Assembly: GCF_003096555.1 (NCBI RefSeq)
Contig: NZ_QEKM01000001.1
Location: forward strand, 434,001-498,000
Length of the DNA stretch: 64,000 nucleotides
Direction: 5' to 3'
DNA from: Simplicispira sp. 125
GTDB taxonomy: Bacteria; Pseudomonadota; Gammaproteobacteria; Burkholderiales; Burkholderiaceae_C
Shown: positions 33,831 through 45,435 of the stretch, piece after piece
Numbering within the stretch: the first letter of the stretch is position 1
Layout of the letters: each line of letters opens with the position of its first letter
Translations under genes and position numbers: made by a program
The notes under the pieces: generated by a model
The model's input: the letters and a program-made list of their open reading frames with translations, nothing else
What the model was told of the DNA's origin: nothing
Database searches by the model: none

Positions 33831-35684
33831 TCAATACATGGCATCGATCTGTGCCGCGTACTTCTGTTCTACCAGCTTGCGCTTGAGCTTCATGGTCGGA
33901 GTGAGTTCTTCATCTTCGGCCGTGAGCTGGGTGTCGAGCAGGAAGAATTTCTTGATCTGCTCCACGCGGGCAAACTTCTGGTTCACCCGATTGATCTCGT
34001 TCTGGATCAATTCTTGCACTTCAGGGGCGCGTGTCAAACTGGCGTAATTACTGAAGGGTATGTCCTCATCCTGGGCGAATTTTTCTACGTTCTCTTGGTC
34101 GATCATGACGATGACCGTGAGATATGGGCGCTTGTCGCCGATGACCACGGCATCGGTGATGTAGGGCGAGAACTTGAGTTCGTTCTCCAGTTCACTGGGC
34201 GTGATGTTCTTGCCACCGGCCGTGATGATGATGTCCTTCATGCGGTCGGTGATGCGGAAGAACCCTTCATCGTCCACCACGCCCACATCCCCGGTGTGCA
34301 GCCAGCCGTCTGCATCAATGGTTTCGGCTGTTTTTTCGGGCAGGTTCAGGTAACCCATGAAGACGTTGGTGCCACGCACCAGGATCTCGCCTGTGGCAGG
34401 GTCGAGCCGCACTTCATTGAAACTGGCGGCCGGGCCGATGGAACCAGGCTTCATGCGCGTGGCCGGCACGCCGGTCGAGGCGCCGCAAGTCTCCGTCATG
34501 CCCCACACTTCCAGCATGGGAACGCCCAGGGCCATGTACCACTTGACAAGCTCGGGTGAGATCGGCGCCGCGCCGGTGACGCAAAAACGCGCCCGGTGGA
34601 TGCCGATCAGTTTACGGGTGTTGTTCAGGGCCAGCCAGCGCGCCAGCGTGAAGCGCAGCCGCAGCCCGGTGTTCACCGCTTCGCCGGCCATGACCTTCTC
34701 GGCAATGCGCATGCCTACACCAATGCTCCAAGCGTAGGCGGCACGCTGTAGTGCACTCGACTCCTTGAGCGTGATCATCACGCCCGAATAGAATTTTTCC
34801 CAAACCCGGGGAACGGCGGTAAAAACGGTGGGCGCAATCTCGCGCACGTTTTCGGGAATGGTTTCGGGGTTCTCCACAAAGTTCAGCTTGGCGCCTGTGT
34901 AGAGCGCAAAGTACTCGCCCCCCATGCGCTCTGCAATGTGGCACAGGGGCAGAAAGCACATGCGTTCATCGCGCTCGTCTTGCGCCACCAGGGTGTTGAA
35001 GCCGCGCGTGGTGTAGACCAGTCCGCGGTGGCTGTGCATGGCGCCCTTGGGCTTGCCTGTGGTGCCCGACGTGTAGACCAGAATGGCCAGGTCGTCAGGT
35101 TGGCAGTCGGCCGCACTTTGCTGCACAGCGTCAGGGCGCTTCTCCAGCCATTCGCGGCCCAGGGCCCGCAGGGCGTCGAGCGACATCACGCCGGGGTCGT
35201 CCAGGTCGCGCAGGCCCTTCATGTCAAATACGACCACCTTCTGCAGCAAAGGCAGGCGCTCGCGCACTTCCAAGGCCTTGTCCAGTTGCTCGTCATCTTC
35301 CACAAACAATACGCGCGTCGCCGAGTCCTCGCACAGGTAATGCACCTGGGAAGCCGCGTCGGTGGGGTAAATGCCGTTGGAGACACCACCGCAACTGAGT
35401 ACGGCCACGTCAGCCAGCACCCATTCGACCACGGTGTTGGCGAGGATCGAGGCCGTATGGCCACGCTCAAACCCCAGGGCCATCAGGCCACCCGCAATTT
35501 CGCGCACCGCCACGCCGGTTTCCTGCCAGGTCCAGCTGCGCCAGATGCCCAGTTTTTTCTGCCGCATCCAGATCTGATCGCCGCGCAGGGCCACCGCGTT
35601 CCAGAACACAGCGGAAATGGTCTCGCCCGGCACGACGATATCTTGCCGGGGCTGGATATGGCTTACATCCCACAAATTGCTCAT
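33831..35684 (-). CDS. AMP-dependent long-chain acyl-CoA ligase in liv operon
   Basis: A 617-residue FAA1-type ligase. The A3 loop is ILVYTSGTTGKPKGAMHSHR near residues 200-220, followed by LPLCHIAERMGGEYFAL, the ADP/AMP motif VPMLEVWGMTETCGASTG and IDADGWLHTGDVGVVDDEGF, and ends with KNITPSELENELKFSPYI and late lysine KLKRKLVEQKY. It would form the CoA ester of the imported substrate, trapping it in the cell. It starts 4 bp after livF and is followed 23 bp later by the binding protein gene, so it is an integral part of the uptake operon. Confidence 0.9.
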   Translation of the reverse strand: MSNLWDVSHIQPRQDIVVPGETISAVFWNAVALRGDQIWMRQKKLGIWRSWTWQETGVAVREIAGGLMALGFERGHTASILANTVVEWVLADVAVLSCGGVSNGIYPTDAASQVHYLCEDSATRVLFVEDDEQLDKALEVRERLPLLQKVVVFDMKGLRDLDDPGVMSLDALRALGREWLEKRPDAVQQSAADCQPDDLAILVYTSGTTGKPKGAMHSHRGLVYTTRGFNTLVAQDERDERMCFLPLCHIAERMGGEYFALYTGAKLNFVENPETIPENVREIAPTVFTAVPRVWEKFYSGVMITLKESSALQRAAYAWSIGVGMRIAEKVMAGEAVNTGLRLRFTLARWLALNNTRKLIGIHRARFCVTGAAPISPELVKWYMALGVPMLEVWGMTETCGASTGVPATRMKPGSIGPAASFNEVRLDPATGEILVRGTNVFMGYLNLPEKTAETIDADGWLHTGDVGVVDDEGFFRITDRMKDIIITAGGKNITPSELENELKFSPYITDAVVIGDKRPYLTVIVMIDQENVEKFAQDEDIPFSNYASLTRAPEVQELIQNEINRVNQKFARVEQIKKFFLLDTQLTAEDEELTPTMKLKRKLVEQKYAAQIDAMY

Positions 35685-35688
35685 TGCT

Positions 35689-36488
35689 TCACCGCCATGT
35701 CTTTTTCTTTTTCCAGCGCCGCTCGCCGCGCACGCCTGTTTCCTTCATGCCGAGGTAGAACTCCTTGATGTCGTCCTTCTCACGCAGGCGCTCGCAGGAG
35801 TCCTCCATGACAATGCGGCCGTTCTCCAGCACATAGCCGTAATCCGAGGCGTTGAGGGCCATGTTGGCGTTTTGTTCGACCAGCAGGATGGTGGTGCCAC
35901 GCTCGCGGTTGATGCGCACCACGATCTCGAAAATCTCCTTGGTGAGCTTGGGTGATAGTCCCAGGCTGGGCTCGTCGAGCAGAATCAGATCGGGGTTGGC
36001 CATGAGGGCGCGCGAGATGGCCAGCATCTGTTGCTGCCCGCCCGACAGCAGTCCGGCATCCTGTTGTGAGCGTTCCTTCAGGATGGGAAAGTAGCCGTAC
36101 ACCATCTCCATGTCGCGGGCCATGCCGTCGCGGTCCTTGCGCGTGTAGGCGCCCATGAGCAGGTTGTCGTGCACCGAGAGCAGCGGAAACACTTCGCGCC
36201 CTTCGGGTACGTGCACCAGGCCCTGCTGCACGATGAACGCGGGGTCTTTCGCCGTGATGTCCTGGCTTTTGAATTCGACCGATCCCTTGCGCGGGTCCAG
36301 GATGCCCGAGATGGTCTTGAGAATGGTGGACTTGCCGGCGCCGTTGGAGCCCAGCACGGTGGCAATCTCGCCCCGGCGCACCTTCAGGCTCACGCCCCGG
36401 ATGGCCTTGATGGGGCCATAGGAGCTTTCGACGTTCAGCAGCTTGAGCATGGGCGCCTGGGCGCCGTCGTCGCGGTCGGTCAGCGTAC

Positions 36489-36492
<4 letters not shown>
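35689..36492 (-). CDS. livF: Branched-chain-type ABC transporter ATPase, LivF-like
   Basis: A 267-residue ATPase with Walker A VLGSNGAGKSTILKTISG, VPEGREVFPLLSVHDNLLMG (LivF-type), signature LLSGGQQQMLAISRAL, Walker B DLILLDEPSLGLSP and LLVEQNANMALN. An N-terminal extension of about 15 residues precedes the usual start. The C-terminal segment after EFYLGMKETG is basic (WKKKKTW). It shares a 4-bp overlap with livG. The liv name marks the family; the true substrate is unknown. Confidence 0.92.
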
Positions 36493-37286
<794 letters not shown>

Positions 37287-37451
37287 CTCAAAGATTTCTT
37301 TCGATGCGTGTGCCACGCGCGGCGCAGGAAACCGGCGCGCCCCAGGCCAGTGGCCCCCGCGCAAGGGCTGCCCCGCCGCGCTGGGGGCGTCCCCGAGGGG
37401 CCGCTGCCTCTGGCGGCTGCACGGAGGAGCGAAGCGACATAGGGGAGTGTT
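37287..37451. other. GC-rich palindromic spacer between livM and livG
   Basis: 165 bp with very high GC and several C-run/G-run dyads (for example GGCCCCCGCGCAAGGGC and GGGGGCGTCCCCGAGGGGCC). No coding sense. It resembles the GC-rich intergenic elements common in Comamonadaceae and could form strong mRNA stems that modulate expression of livG and later genes. Confidence 0.45.
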
Positions 37452-38528
37452 TCACTTGAGGCGGTCCGATTTCTGGAAGGACTTCTGCCGCTTGAACATG
37501 CCTTTGCGGTAGAACGGAAAGAGTTGCAGCCAGGTTCGGATCTTCAGCCAGCGGCCATACAGGCCGTTGGGTTCGAACAGCACGAAGGAAACCAGCACCA
37601 TGCCGTAGATGGCGGCCTGCAGACCTGGCGCCTGACCGATGGCATCGGGCAGCAGGTCTTTGACCATGCCAATGGCCTGCGGCATGGTGATCAAAAAGAT
37701 GGCGCCGAGGAATACGCCATGCACCGAACCCAGGCCGCCAATCACGATCATCAGCAGCAGGTCGATCGATTGCAGAATGTTGAACTGGTCGGGCGAAATG
37801 AACTGCAGCTTGTGCGCATACAGCGCACCCGCAATGCCTGCCAGCCCGGCCGACAGGGCAAACGACAGTGTCTTGTAGCGCGCCAGGTGAATACCCATGC
37901 TTTGCGCCGATATTTCCGAGTCGCGGATGGCCACGAACGCTCGTCCTGTGGGCGCGCGCAGCAGGTTGAGCAGGCCCAGCGTGGCCGCCACAGTAATGCC
38001 CAGACAGAGAAAATAAAACGCATCACCGCCCGACAGTGACCATCCCCCGAGCGTTGGCGCCTTCACGTGCATGCCCGCGTTGCCGCCGGTCACCGATTCC
38101 CAGCGGGCAAACACTTCTTCCACGATGAAGCCAAAGGACAGTGTGGCCATGCCCAGGTAGATGCCCTTGACGCGCAGCGCAGGCAACCCCACCACCAGCC
38201 CCACGGCCGCCGACAGTCCGGCGGCGCAAGCCAGCGCCAGGGGAAAGGGCCAGCCCATGCCCACCAACACCGCCTGGGTGTAGGCCCCCACGCCCAAAAA
38301 GGCGGCATGGCCGAGCGAAAACAGCCCGGTGAAGCCCGCCAGCAGCATCAGGCCCAGGCCGGCGATGGCATAGATGAGTACAAAGGTCAGCTGCGCCAGC
38401 CAGTATTCGGCAAACAGCCAGGGCGCGGCCAGCAGCAGCAGCCCCAGGGCGCTGTACCAGAAGACGTGGCCAGGGTGCTTGGCAAGACGGATGTCCTGCC
38501 GGTAATCGGTTTTGAAAATGAAACGCAT
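37452..38528 (-). CDS. livM: Branched-chain-type ABC transporter permease, LivM-like
   Basis: A 358-residue inner-membrane permease with about nine helices. LivM marks: YAIAGLGLMLLAGFTGLFSL followed by GHAAFLGVGAY, LRVKGIYLGMATLSFGFIVE, TGRAFVAIRDSEISAQSMGI (coupling helix) and LLMIVIGGLGSVHGVFLGAI. It pairs with LivH to form the channel. It starts 14 bp after livH. Confidence 0.93.
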   Translation of the reverse strand: MRFIFKTDYRQDIRLAKHPGHVFWYSALGLLLLAAPWLFAEYWLAQLTFVLIYAIAGLGLMLLAGFTGLFSLGHAAFLGVGAYTQAVLVGMGWPFPLALACAAGLSAAVGLVVGLPALRVKGIYLGMATLSFGFIVEEVFARWESVTGGNAGMHVKAPTLGGWSLSGGDAFYFLCLGITVAATLGLLNLLRAPTGRAFVAIRDSEISAQSMGIHLARYKTLSFALSAGLAGIAGALYAHKLQFISPDQFNILQSIDLLLMIVIGGLGSVHGVFLGAIFLITMPQAIGMVKDLLPDAIGQAPGLQAAIYGMVLVSFVLFEPNGLYGRWLKIRTWLQLFPFYRKGMFKRQKSFQKSDRLK

Positions 38529-38542
38529 GTTGTTTGGCCCCG

Positions 38543-39418
38543 TCAGACTTTCTTGCGGAGCTTTTCGCCGAACAGCCCGTTGGGCCGGACCATCAGCATG
38601 ATCAGCACCACCACATAGGCGGCGACATCCTTGAAGCCATCGGGCAAGTAAAAGCCCGAGAACGATTCGACCAGGCCAATCACCAGCCCGCCAACGATGG
38701 CCCCGGGCAGGCTGCTAAAGCCCCCCACCACGGCGGCGGGAAAAGCCTTGAGGCCGATGAAGCCCATGTTGGCATGCACAAAGGTGATGGGCGCCAGCAG
38801 CAGACCGGCAACGGCTGCCACCGCTGCGGCCAGTGCCCACACCAGGCCGTTGAGCCGTTGCACCGGAATGCCCATGTAGTAGGCCGCCAGCTGGTTCTGC
38901 GAAGACGCCTGCATCGCAATGCCCAGCTTGCTGTACTTGAACAAGGCGAACAACAGAATGCACAGCACGGCCGTGGCGGCAATGATGACGAACTGCTCGA
39001 CGTTGACCACCAGTGTGCCAAGGGTCCAGATCTCGTCCTTGTAGGGCACCGGCAGCACATAGGTCTCTGTGCCGATGCCCGGAATCATGGTGATGATGCC
39101 GCGCGCCGTGTAGCCCACACCGATGGTCAGCATCACGATGGAGAACGCGGGCTGGCCCAGAATGGGGCGCACGATGACCCGCTCGATCGCCATGCCAAAG
39201 AGTGCCATGCCCGCAATGGAACTGAGCACGGCAAGCCAAAAGGGAAACCCCATCAGCGTCATGCATGCCAGGCCGCCAAAGGCGCCCAGCATCATGAGTT
39301 CACCCTGGGCGAAGCTCACGGTTTCTGTGCCTTTGTAAATCAGCACGAAACCCAGCGCGATGAGGCCATAAATGCAGCCTTGCGAGACACCGCTGATGAC
39401 CAACTGCAAAAACTGCAC
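38543..39418 (-). CDS. livH: Branched-chain-type ABC transporter permease, LivH-like
   Basis: A 291-residue inner-membrane permease with about eight helices. LivH marks: LVISGVSQGCIYGLIALGFV followed by LIYKGTETVSFAQGELMMLG, YYMGIPVQRLNGLVWALAAA and KAFPAAVVGGFSSLPGAIVG. I choose the GTG at 39418, which has GGGAG 9 bases upstream and starts right before the first helix; the longer ORF to 39613 runs through non-conserved sequence. It is the promoter-proximal gene of the operon livH-livM-livG-livF-ligase-binding protein. Confidence 0.92.
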   Translation of the reverse strand: MQFLQLVISGVSQGCIYGLIALGFVLIYKGTETVSFAQGELMMLGAFGGLACMTLMGFPFWLAVLSSIAGMALFGMAIERVIVRPILGQPAFSIVMLTIGVGYTARGIITMIPGIGTETYVLPVPYKDEIWTLGTLVVNVEQFVIIAATAVLCILLFALFKYSKLGIAMQASSQNQLAAYYMGIPVQRLNGLVWALAAAVAAVAGLLLAPITFVHANMGFIGLKAFPAAVVGGFSSLPGAIVGGLVIGLVESFSGFYLPDGFKDVAAYVVVLIMLMVRPNGLFGEKLRKKV

Positions 39419-39575
39419 GCTGTTGACTCCCTGTTTTGTGAATGCGTCCCGGTTTATAGCGGGGCATCGCAGTCTTGTCGTTAAGGGTTTTCCGTTGGTG
39501 ACGTAAAGCAAAGTCTCGTAAGCGACAGCGGCGTTGCGCATCGCGACCGGGGCGATGCATAGCCAAAAAAATTTG

Positions 39576-39950
39576 TCAGTCGATGGCGAAGCGCGCGCGC
39601 AGCGCAGCGCCAAAAGCAGGCCTTCCGCTGAGCGATAGCGTCACGATATGGCAGCTAGCATGGGCGGGGTCACCCTGCACGGTGATGTGATGTTCGGCTG
39701 CGTCGTAGCCCAAGTGCAAGGGTGTTGTGTCTGCCGCCTCACAGAGGGTTTGCAGGTCATAGTCCCAGTCACCTCCGTCCTCGATGGCGCCGCAGCGTCC
39801 AGGGAAAACCTCGTGGGCCCACGCCAGCACCCACTCGATTTCGGCCAGCAGCGCTGAAAGCTGCTTGGGAGTGACCGATGCCATGGCATCCCAGGTACCT
39901 GTGCCCTCATCGTCTTCGCTGTAGTCAAAATCGAGGTAAAGCAGGGTCAT
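39576..39950 (-). CDS. Small acidic hypothetical protein
   Basis: A 124-residue acidic protein rich in aromatic and acidic residues at its N-terminus (MTLLYLDFDYSEDDEGTGTW), with GGDWDYDLQTLCEA mid-way and HIVTLSLSGRPAFGAALRAR near the end. No known family recognised. The coding character is supported by third-position GC bias and an ATG 84 bp from the divergent ABC ATPase gene. It lies just upstream of the liv operon on the same strand, but a 157-bp gap separates them. Confidence 0.55.
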   Translation of the reverse strand: MTLLYLDFDYSEDDEGTGTWDAMASVTPKQLSALLAEIEWVLAWAHEVFPGRCGAIEDGGDWDYDLQTLCEAADTTPLHLGYDAAEHHITVQGDPAHASCHIVTLSLSGRPAFGAALRARFAID

Positions 39951-40034
39951 GGTGTGCGGCGATGCAAGACAGAAAATGGCATTGTCCGGCAAGCGCATGC
40001 AGGCCCTGAACCATGCCACACGGAAAGTGAAACC

Positions 40035-40664
40035 ATGAACGATACGGTACCGGTCCTGCAGGTCGAGGGCCTTTGTTTTTCTTACCCGCAGCACCCGCTT
40101 TTTGCGGGCTTGTCTGCCCGATTTGGCGCTGGCGTGATACTGGTGCAAGGGGGAGAGAGCAGCGGAAAAACCACGCTGCTGCGCTTGCTCGCAGGTGCTC
40201 TGGCGGCCGATGGTGGTCGTCTGGCGCTGCGCGGCACGGTGCTGGCCGATGCGCCACAAGCCTATCGGCAGCAGGTGTTCTGGGTCGATCCGCGTGCGGA
40301 CGCCATTGATCCGCTCATTGTGCAGGCTTGGCTGGATTCGTTGCCCGCACTGCATCCTGCCTGGGATGCGCAGGCGATGGCCGATCATGTGCGCGGTTTT
40401 GGGTTGGAGCCTCACCTGGACAAGGCTTTTTACATGCTGTCCACGGGCAGTCGGCGCAAGGTGCTGATGGCGGCGGCACTGGCCTCGGGGGCTGCGCTCA
40501 CGCTGATCGACGAACCCGTGGGGGGCCTGGACCGGCCCTCGGTGATCTACCTGCAGCGCGCGCTGACCCGCCATGCACAGCAGCCACGCGCCCTGGTCGT
40601 TGCCCATTACGAGGCTCTGCCGGGCGTTCCCTGGTCCCAGGTTCTGGAGTTGCCTGATGCTTGA
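40035..40664 (+). CDS. Lone ABC-type ATPase
   Basis: A 209-residue ATPase with Walker A VQGGESSGKTTLLRLLAG near residues 38-55, a non-canonical signature MLSTGSRRKVLMAAAL near 133-148 and Walker B ALTLIDEPVGGLDR near 155-168, followed by LVVAHYEAL as switch region. The short length and LSTG-type signature recall ABC-2/CcmA-type ATPases. No permease gene is adjacent; the neighbours are a divergent hypothetical gene and an RND pump operon 175 bp downstream. Function unknown; it may serve a permease elsewhere or act without one. Confidence 0.75.
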   Translation: MNDTVPVLQVEGLCFSYPQHPLFAGLSARFGAGVILVQGGESSGKTTLLRLLAGALAADGGRLALRGTVLADAPQAYRQQVFWVDPRADAIDPLIVQAWLDSLPALHPAWDAQAMADHVRGFGLEPHLDKAFYMLSTGSRRKVLMAAALASGAALTLIDEPVGGLDRPSVIYLQRALTRHAQQPRALVVAHYEALPGVPWSQVLELPDA

Positions 40665-40839
40665 TGCGACCCACGATACTGGACTGCCGTTTGCGGCGTG
40701 CCATTCGCTGCGCACAGAACCCGCGGGAGCCCGCTGGCTGGCGCCTCGGTAAAGCCCAGGTAAACCCGCTGGCGTGCCAAGCGCAGGTGCGGTGCGCTGG
40801 CTACCATACGCCTTGGTTTCACTTTGCCATGCATTTACC

Positions 40840-42261
40840 ATGCGCTCCTCCCGTCTGATCCACCGGCCCCGCAGCCCTGCATTGCGCCAGTCGGGACGCG
40901 CACGCTGGTGGCTCCTGGGCCTGTTCGTGGTGGCGCTGGCCGGTGGTGGTGGGTGGTGGATGCACCGTCAGGCGGGTGAGGGTGCGACTGCCGCCCCTGC
41001 GGGTGCCCCTGGTTCCGACGGACGCAAGGCCGGTGGCCCGGGTCGGTTTGGTGGCAGCCCGGCACAGCCCGTATCGGTCGGCGAGGTGCGGCGTGAGGAC
41101 GTGCGTGTGCAGGTGAGCGCCATTGGCACCCTGAACGCGCGCGCCACGGCGGTGGTGCGTGCACAAGTGACGGGCCAGTTGATCGCGCTGCATTTCAAGG
41201 AAGGCGATGAGGTCAAGGCCGGTGCTTTGCTGGCTGAAATGGACCCGCGCAGCTACCACGCCGCCTTGGGCCAGGTGCAGGGCGCGTTGGCGCGCGACGA
41301 GGCGCTGCTCGCCAACGCACGCATCGATCTCGTGCGCTACCGTGATTTGCAGCAGCAGAACTCCATTGCCAGCCAGCAGGTGGACACGCAGGCTGCCCTG
41401 GTGCGCCAGCTCGAAGGCACTGTAGCCGCAGACCGCGCCGCGCGCGATGCAGCGCAGCTGCAGCTTTCGTACACGCGCATCACAGCACCGATTTCCGGGC
41501 GCCTGGGCCTACGCCAGGCTGACCGCGGAAACGTGGTGTCGCCAGGAGATGTGAACGGCATCGTCACCATTGCCCAGGTGCGGCCCATTGACGCCGTGTT
41601 CTCGGTGCCCGAGGGTCTGCTGTCGCAGATAACCCCTCGTCTGGCGGACAAAACCCCGCTGCCCGTCGAGCTGTGGGACCGTGAGATGCGCCAACGCCTG
41701 GGGACAGGCGTGGTCAGCGCGCTGGACAACGCCATTGACACCACTACGGGCAGCATCCGCGTCAAGGCGGCCTTTCCCAACGAGAACGGTGCGCTGTTTT
41801 CCAACCAGTTCGTCAACATCAAGCTGCAGCTCGATACGCTCAAGAACGCGCTGACCGTGCCTGCCACCGCCCTGCAAAACGGCCATGTGTACTTGGTGAA
41901 GGATGACGGCACCGTCGCTTGGACGGCGGTGCGCGCCGGCCCGCAGGATGGTGATCGCCTGAGCGTGCAGGGCGACTTGTCGGTGGGCGCGCAGGTCGTG
42001 ACCGACGGGCTCGACCGCCTGCGCGATGGCGCCAAGGTGAACGTGATCACGCCCCCCGTGCCAGGTGCTGCGCCGGTAGCGAAGGCGCGCCGGTTTGATC
42101 CGTCCACGCTGCCGCCCGAGGTGCGTGAGAAGCTGGCCAAGATGTCGCCAGAGGAGCGCCGCGCGTTTATTACCGAGCGCCGGGCCAAGGCTGCTGCCTC
42201 GGCGCCTGCGCTGGCCGCAAGTGCCCCGGCCAGCGCCCCCGAGAGCAAGGCCAAGCCCTGA
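40840..42261 (+). CDS. RND efflux periplasmic adaptor (MdtA-like)
   Basis: A 473-residue membrane-fusion protein anchored by one N-terminal helix (WWLLGLFVVALAGGGGWWMH). The lipoyl half-motifs are RAQVTGQLIALHFKEGDEVK and YTRITAPISGRLGLRQADRG, flanking a coiled-coil hairpin (DLQQQNSIASQQVDTQAALV). The barrel domain carries VPEGLLSQITPRLADK. The C-terminal 60 residues are an Ala/Lys/Pro-rich extension (REKLAKMSPEERRAFITERR) beyond the usual MdtA length of about 415. It links the two inner-membrane pumps to the outer-membrane channel encoded downstream. Confidence 0.92.
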   Translation: MRSSRLIHRPRSPALRQSGRARWWLLGLFVVALAGGGGWWMHRQAGEGATAAPAGAPGSDGRKAGGPGRFGGSPAQPVSVGEVRREDVRVQVSAIGTLNARATAVVRAQVTGQLIALHFKEGDEVKAGALLAEMDPRSYHAALGQVQGALARDEALLANARIDLVRYRDLQQQNSIASQQVDTQAALVRQLEGTVAADRAARDAAQLQLSYTRITAPISGRLGLRQADRGNVVSPGDVNGIVTIAQVRPIDAVFSVPEGLLSQITPRLADKTPLPVELWDREMRQRLGTGVVSALDNAIDTTTGSIRVKAAFPNENGALFSNQFVNIKLQLDTLKNALTVPATALQNGHVYLVKDDGTVAWTAVRAGPQDGDRLSVQGDLSVGAQVVTDGLDRLRDGAKVNVITPPVPGAAPVAKARRFDPSTLPPEVREKLAKMSPEERRAFITERRAKAAASAPALAASAPASAPESKAKP

Positions 42262-42294
42262 AGCGCGGCGGCCTCAGTCCAGACGGTTTCGCGC

Positions 42295-45200
42295 ATGAAT
42301 ATCTCGCGCCCCTTCATATTGCGGCCGGTGGCAACCTCGCTGCTCATGCTCGCCTTGCTGCTCAGCGGCTTGCTGGCGATGCGCCTGCTGCCGGTGTCGG
42401 CCCTGCCCGAGGTCGATTACCCGACCATCCAGATCACCACGCTTTACCCTGGCGCCAGCCCGGATGTGATGACCGCCACCGTCACTGCGCCGCTGGAGCG
42501 CCAGTTCGGTCAGATGCAGGGGCTGGCGCAAATGTCGTCCACCAGCTCGGGTGGTGCTTCGGTGATCACGCTGCGTTTTTCACTCGATATCGCCATGGAC
42601 GTGGCCGAGCAGGAGGTGCAGGCGGCCATCAACGCCGGCAGCAACCTGCTGCCCCCAGATTTGCCCATGCCGCCGCTCTACAGCAAGGTCAACCCGGCGG
42701 ACGCGCCCATCATGACGCTGGCGATCACATCGCCTTCGTTGCCGGTCATTCGCGTCAATGATCTGGTGGAAAACCGCCTGGCACCGCGCCTGTCGCAGGT
42801 GCCTGGTGTCGGGTTGGTGGCGGTGGCGGGCGGGCGCCGGCCTGCGGTACGCATCCAGGTCAACCCCGCCACGTTGGCGGGCCTGGGCTTCACGCTGGAC
42901 GACGTGCGCACGGCCATCGCTGCTGCCAATGTGCGCCAGGCCAAGGGCGGGTTCGACGGGCCAGACCGCGCGTCGAGCATCGATGCCAACGATCAGCTCC
43001 AGTCGGCGGCTGAGTACCGCAACCTGGTGCTCGCGTTTCGCAATGGCGCGCCGATCCGCCTCGCCGATATTGCCTCCACCGTGGACGACGCCGAGAACAC
43101 GCGCCTGGCGGCATGGGCTGGTACGCCGGACATGGGCAGCCGCGCCGGTGTCATCCTCAACATCCAGCGCCAGCCTGGCGCCAACGTGATCGACACGGTG
43201 GACCGCATCCAGGCGCTGCTGCCCCAGCTGCGCAGCACGCTGCCGACCTCGCTCGACGTGCAGGTGCTGACCGACCGCACCGTCACCATCCGCGCCTCGG
43301 TGCGCGACATGCAGTACGAACTGTTGCTGGCGATTGCGCTGGTAGTGGCGGTTATTTTCGTTTTCCTGCGCAGCCCCTCGGCCACGCTGATTCCCGCTGT
43401 GGCGGTGCCGTTGTCGCTGGTGGGAACGTTGGGCGTGATGTACCTGGCGGGTTTTTCCATCAACAATCTCACGCTGATGGCGCTGACCATTTCCACGGGC
43501 TTTGTGGTCGATGATGCGATTGTCATGATCGAAAATATTGCCCGGCACCTGGAGGAGCCCGGCGCCGTGCCCCTCACGCCGCTACAGGCTGCGTTGGAGG
43601 GTTCACGCCAGATCGGCTTTACCATCATCTCGTTGACGATCTCGCTGATTGCGGTGCTGATTCCGCTTCTGTTCATGGGCGACGTAGTGGGGCGGCTATT
43701 CCACGAATTTGCCATCACCATGGCCGTGTCCATCGTGATTTCCGCCGTCGTCTCGCTCACCCTCACGCCCATGCTCAGTGCCCGCCTGCTGCGCGCACCA
43801 GAAAATGAACGCCACGGATGGCTGTACCACGCCACCGGCCGTTTCTTTGACCGCACCATCGCCGCCTATGGACGCATGCTCGAAGTGGTGCTGGACCACA
43901 GTGTGTTGACCTGGGTGGTTTTCATGGCCACGCTGGCGCTCACCGTACTGCTGTATTTTTGGGTGCCCAAGGGTTTTTTCCCGACGCAGGACACGGGCCT
44001 GCTGCAGGCCACCACCGAGGCCGATCAGTCCATTTCTTTCGCCGCCATGGCCGAGCGCCAGCAGGCCGTGGCCGCGCGCATATTGCAAGACCCTGCGGTG
44101 CAAAGCGTGTCTTCGTTCATTGGAGTCGATGGCCAGAACACCACGCTCAACAGCGGCCGCCTGCTGATCAACCTGAAGGCGCACAGTACCCGCGACGCCG
44201 CCCCGGTGGTGCAGCAGCGGCTGGTGACCGCCACGCAGAGCCTTGCCGGTATCCGCTTGTTTGTGCAGCCGGTGCAGGATTTGACGATTGAAGACCGCGT
44301 TGCGCGCACCCAGTACCAGTTGCTGCTGTCGTCGCCCGACGCGGCCACGCTCAAGGCGGCCACGCAACGGATGCAAGAGCGCCTGCGCGCGTTGCCAGGG
44401 CTTTCCGATGTGGCCAGCGACCTGCAGGACAAGGGGCTGCAAGCCTATGTGACCATCGACCGTGCGCAGGCCAGCCGGCTCGGTGTCACCGTGGCGGCGA
44501 TAGATACCGCGCTCTACAACGCCTTTGGCCAACGCCTGATTTCCACCATCTTTACGCAGTCCAACCAGTACCGCGTGGTGCTGGAAGTCGCGCCGCGCTT
44601 TGCCGTTGGGCCTGAGGCGCTGGCGGGTATCTATGTGCCGGTGGCCGGTGGTGCGCCGGTACCGCTCTCGGCGGTGGCGCGTGTCCAAGAGCGCAGCATG
44701 CCGCTGGCCGTGAACCATGTGGGCCAGTTGCCGGCCGCCACGCTGTCATTCAACGCTGCGCCGGGCGTAGCGCTGGGCGACGCGGTTGTCCAGGTGCAAA
44801 AGGCGCTGGGGGATGCCCGTGCCAGCGGTGATGTCAGCGCTGCGGTGGATGCCCGCTTTCAGGGGGCCGCACTGGCTTTTCAGGCGTCACTGTCCAATAC
44901 GCTGCTGCTCATTCTGGCGGCGGTGGTCACGATGTACATCGTGTTGGGCGTGCTCTATGAGAGCGTGGTGCACCCGGTGACCATTCTCTCGACCTTGCCC
45001 TCGGCCACGGTGGGGGCGCTGCTGGCGCTCAAGCTGGCGGGCGCCGAGCTTGACATCGTGGCCGTGATCGGCATCGTGCTGCTCATTGGCATCGTCAAGA
45101 AGAACGCCATCATGATGATCGACTTCGCACTCGATGCGCAGCGCGAGCGCGGCCTGCCCGCCCGCGCCGCCATTGTGGAGGCTTGCCGGTTGCGCTTTCG

Positions 45201-45435
45201 GCCCATCCTCATGACCACGCTGGCGGCACTGTTTGGCGCGCTGCCCATGATGCTGGGTGGTGGTGTGGGCAGCGAGTTGCGCTTTCCGCTCGGGGTGACG
45301 GTGGTGGGCGGGCTGATCGTCAGCCAGCTGTTGACCTTGTTCACGACGCCGGTGATTTATCTGACGTTTGAGCATGCCGCCGAGCGTTGGCACGCGCGCC
45401 GGGCGCGTAAGGAATCGGGCCATGCACCTGCCTGA
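42295..45435 (+). CDS. RND multidrug efflux pump subunit (MdtB-like)
   Basis: A 1046-residue HAE1-family inner-membrane transporter with 12 helices and two large periplasmic loops. It begins [20 protein letters not shown]. The proton-relay region is in TM4 ([20 protein letters not shown], with the paired Asp at about residues 406-407), and [20 protein letters not shown] followed by [20 protein letters not shown] lies near 880-950. It sits between adaptor and a second RND gene, the arrangement of mdtABC, where B and C assemble as a heterotrimer. Substrates cannot be told from sequence. Confidence 0.93.
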   Translation: MNISRPFILRPVATSLLMLALLLSGLLAMRLLPVSALPEVDYPTIQITTLYPGASPDVMTATVTAPLERQFGQMQGLAQMSSTSSGGASVITLRFSLDIAMDVAEQEVQAAINAGSNLLPPDLPMPPLYSKVNPADAPIMTLAITSPSLPVIRVNDLVENRLAPRLSQVPGVGLVAVAGGRRPAVRIQVNPATLAGLGFTLDDVRTAIAAANVRQAKGGFDGPDRASSIDANDQLQSAAEYRNLVLAFRNGAPIRLADIASTVDDAENTRLAAWAGTPDMGSRAGVILNIQRQPGANVIDTVDRIQALLPQLRSTLPTSLDVQVLTDRTVTIRASVRDMQYELLLAIALVVAVIFVFLRSPSATLIPAVAVPLSLVGTLGVMYLAGFSINNLTLMALTISTGFVVDDAIVMIENIARHLEEPGAVPLTPLQAALEGSRQIGFTIISLTISLIAVLIPLLFMGDVVGRLFHEFAITMAVSIVISAVVSLTLTPMLSARLLRAPENERHGWLYHATGRFFDRTIAAYGRMLEVVLDHSVLTWVVFMATLALTVLLYFWVPKGFFPTQDTGLLQATTEADQSISFAAMAERQQAVAARILQDPAVQSVSSFIGVDGQNTTLNSGRLLINLKAHSTRDAAPVVQQRLVTATQSLAGIRLFVQPVQDLTIEDRVARTQYQLLLSSPDAATLKAATQRMQERLRALPGLSDVASDLQDKGLQAYVTIDRAQASRLGVTVAAIDTALYNAFGQRLISTIFTQSNQYRVVLEVAPRFAVGPEALAGIYVPVAGGAPVPLSAVARVQERSMPLAVNHVGQLPAATLSFNAAPGVALGDAVVQVQKALGDARASGDVSAAVDARFQGAALAFQASLSNTLLLILAAVVTMYIVLGVLYESVVHPVTILSTLPSATVGALLALKLAGAELDIVAVIGIVLLIGIVKKNAIMMIDFALDAQRERGLPARAAIVEACRLRFRPILMTTLAALFGALPMMLGGGVGSELRFPLGVTVVGGLIVSQLLTLFTTPVIYLTFEHAAERWHARRARKESGHAPA

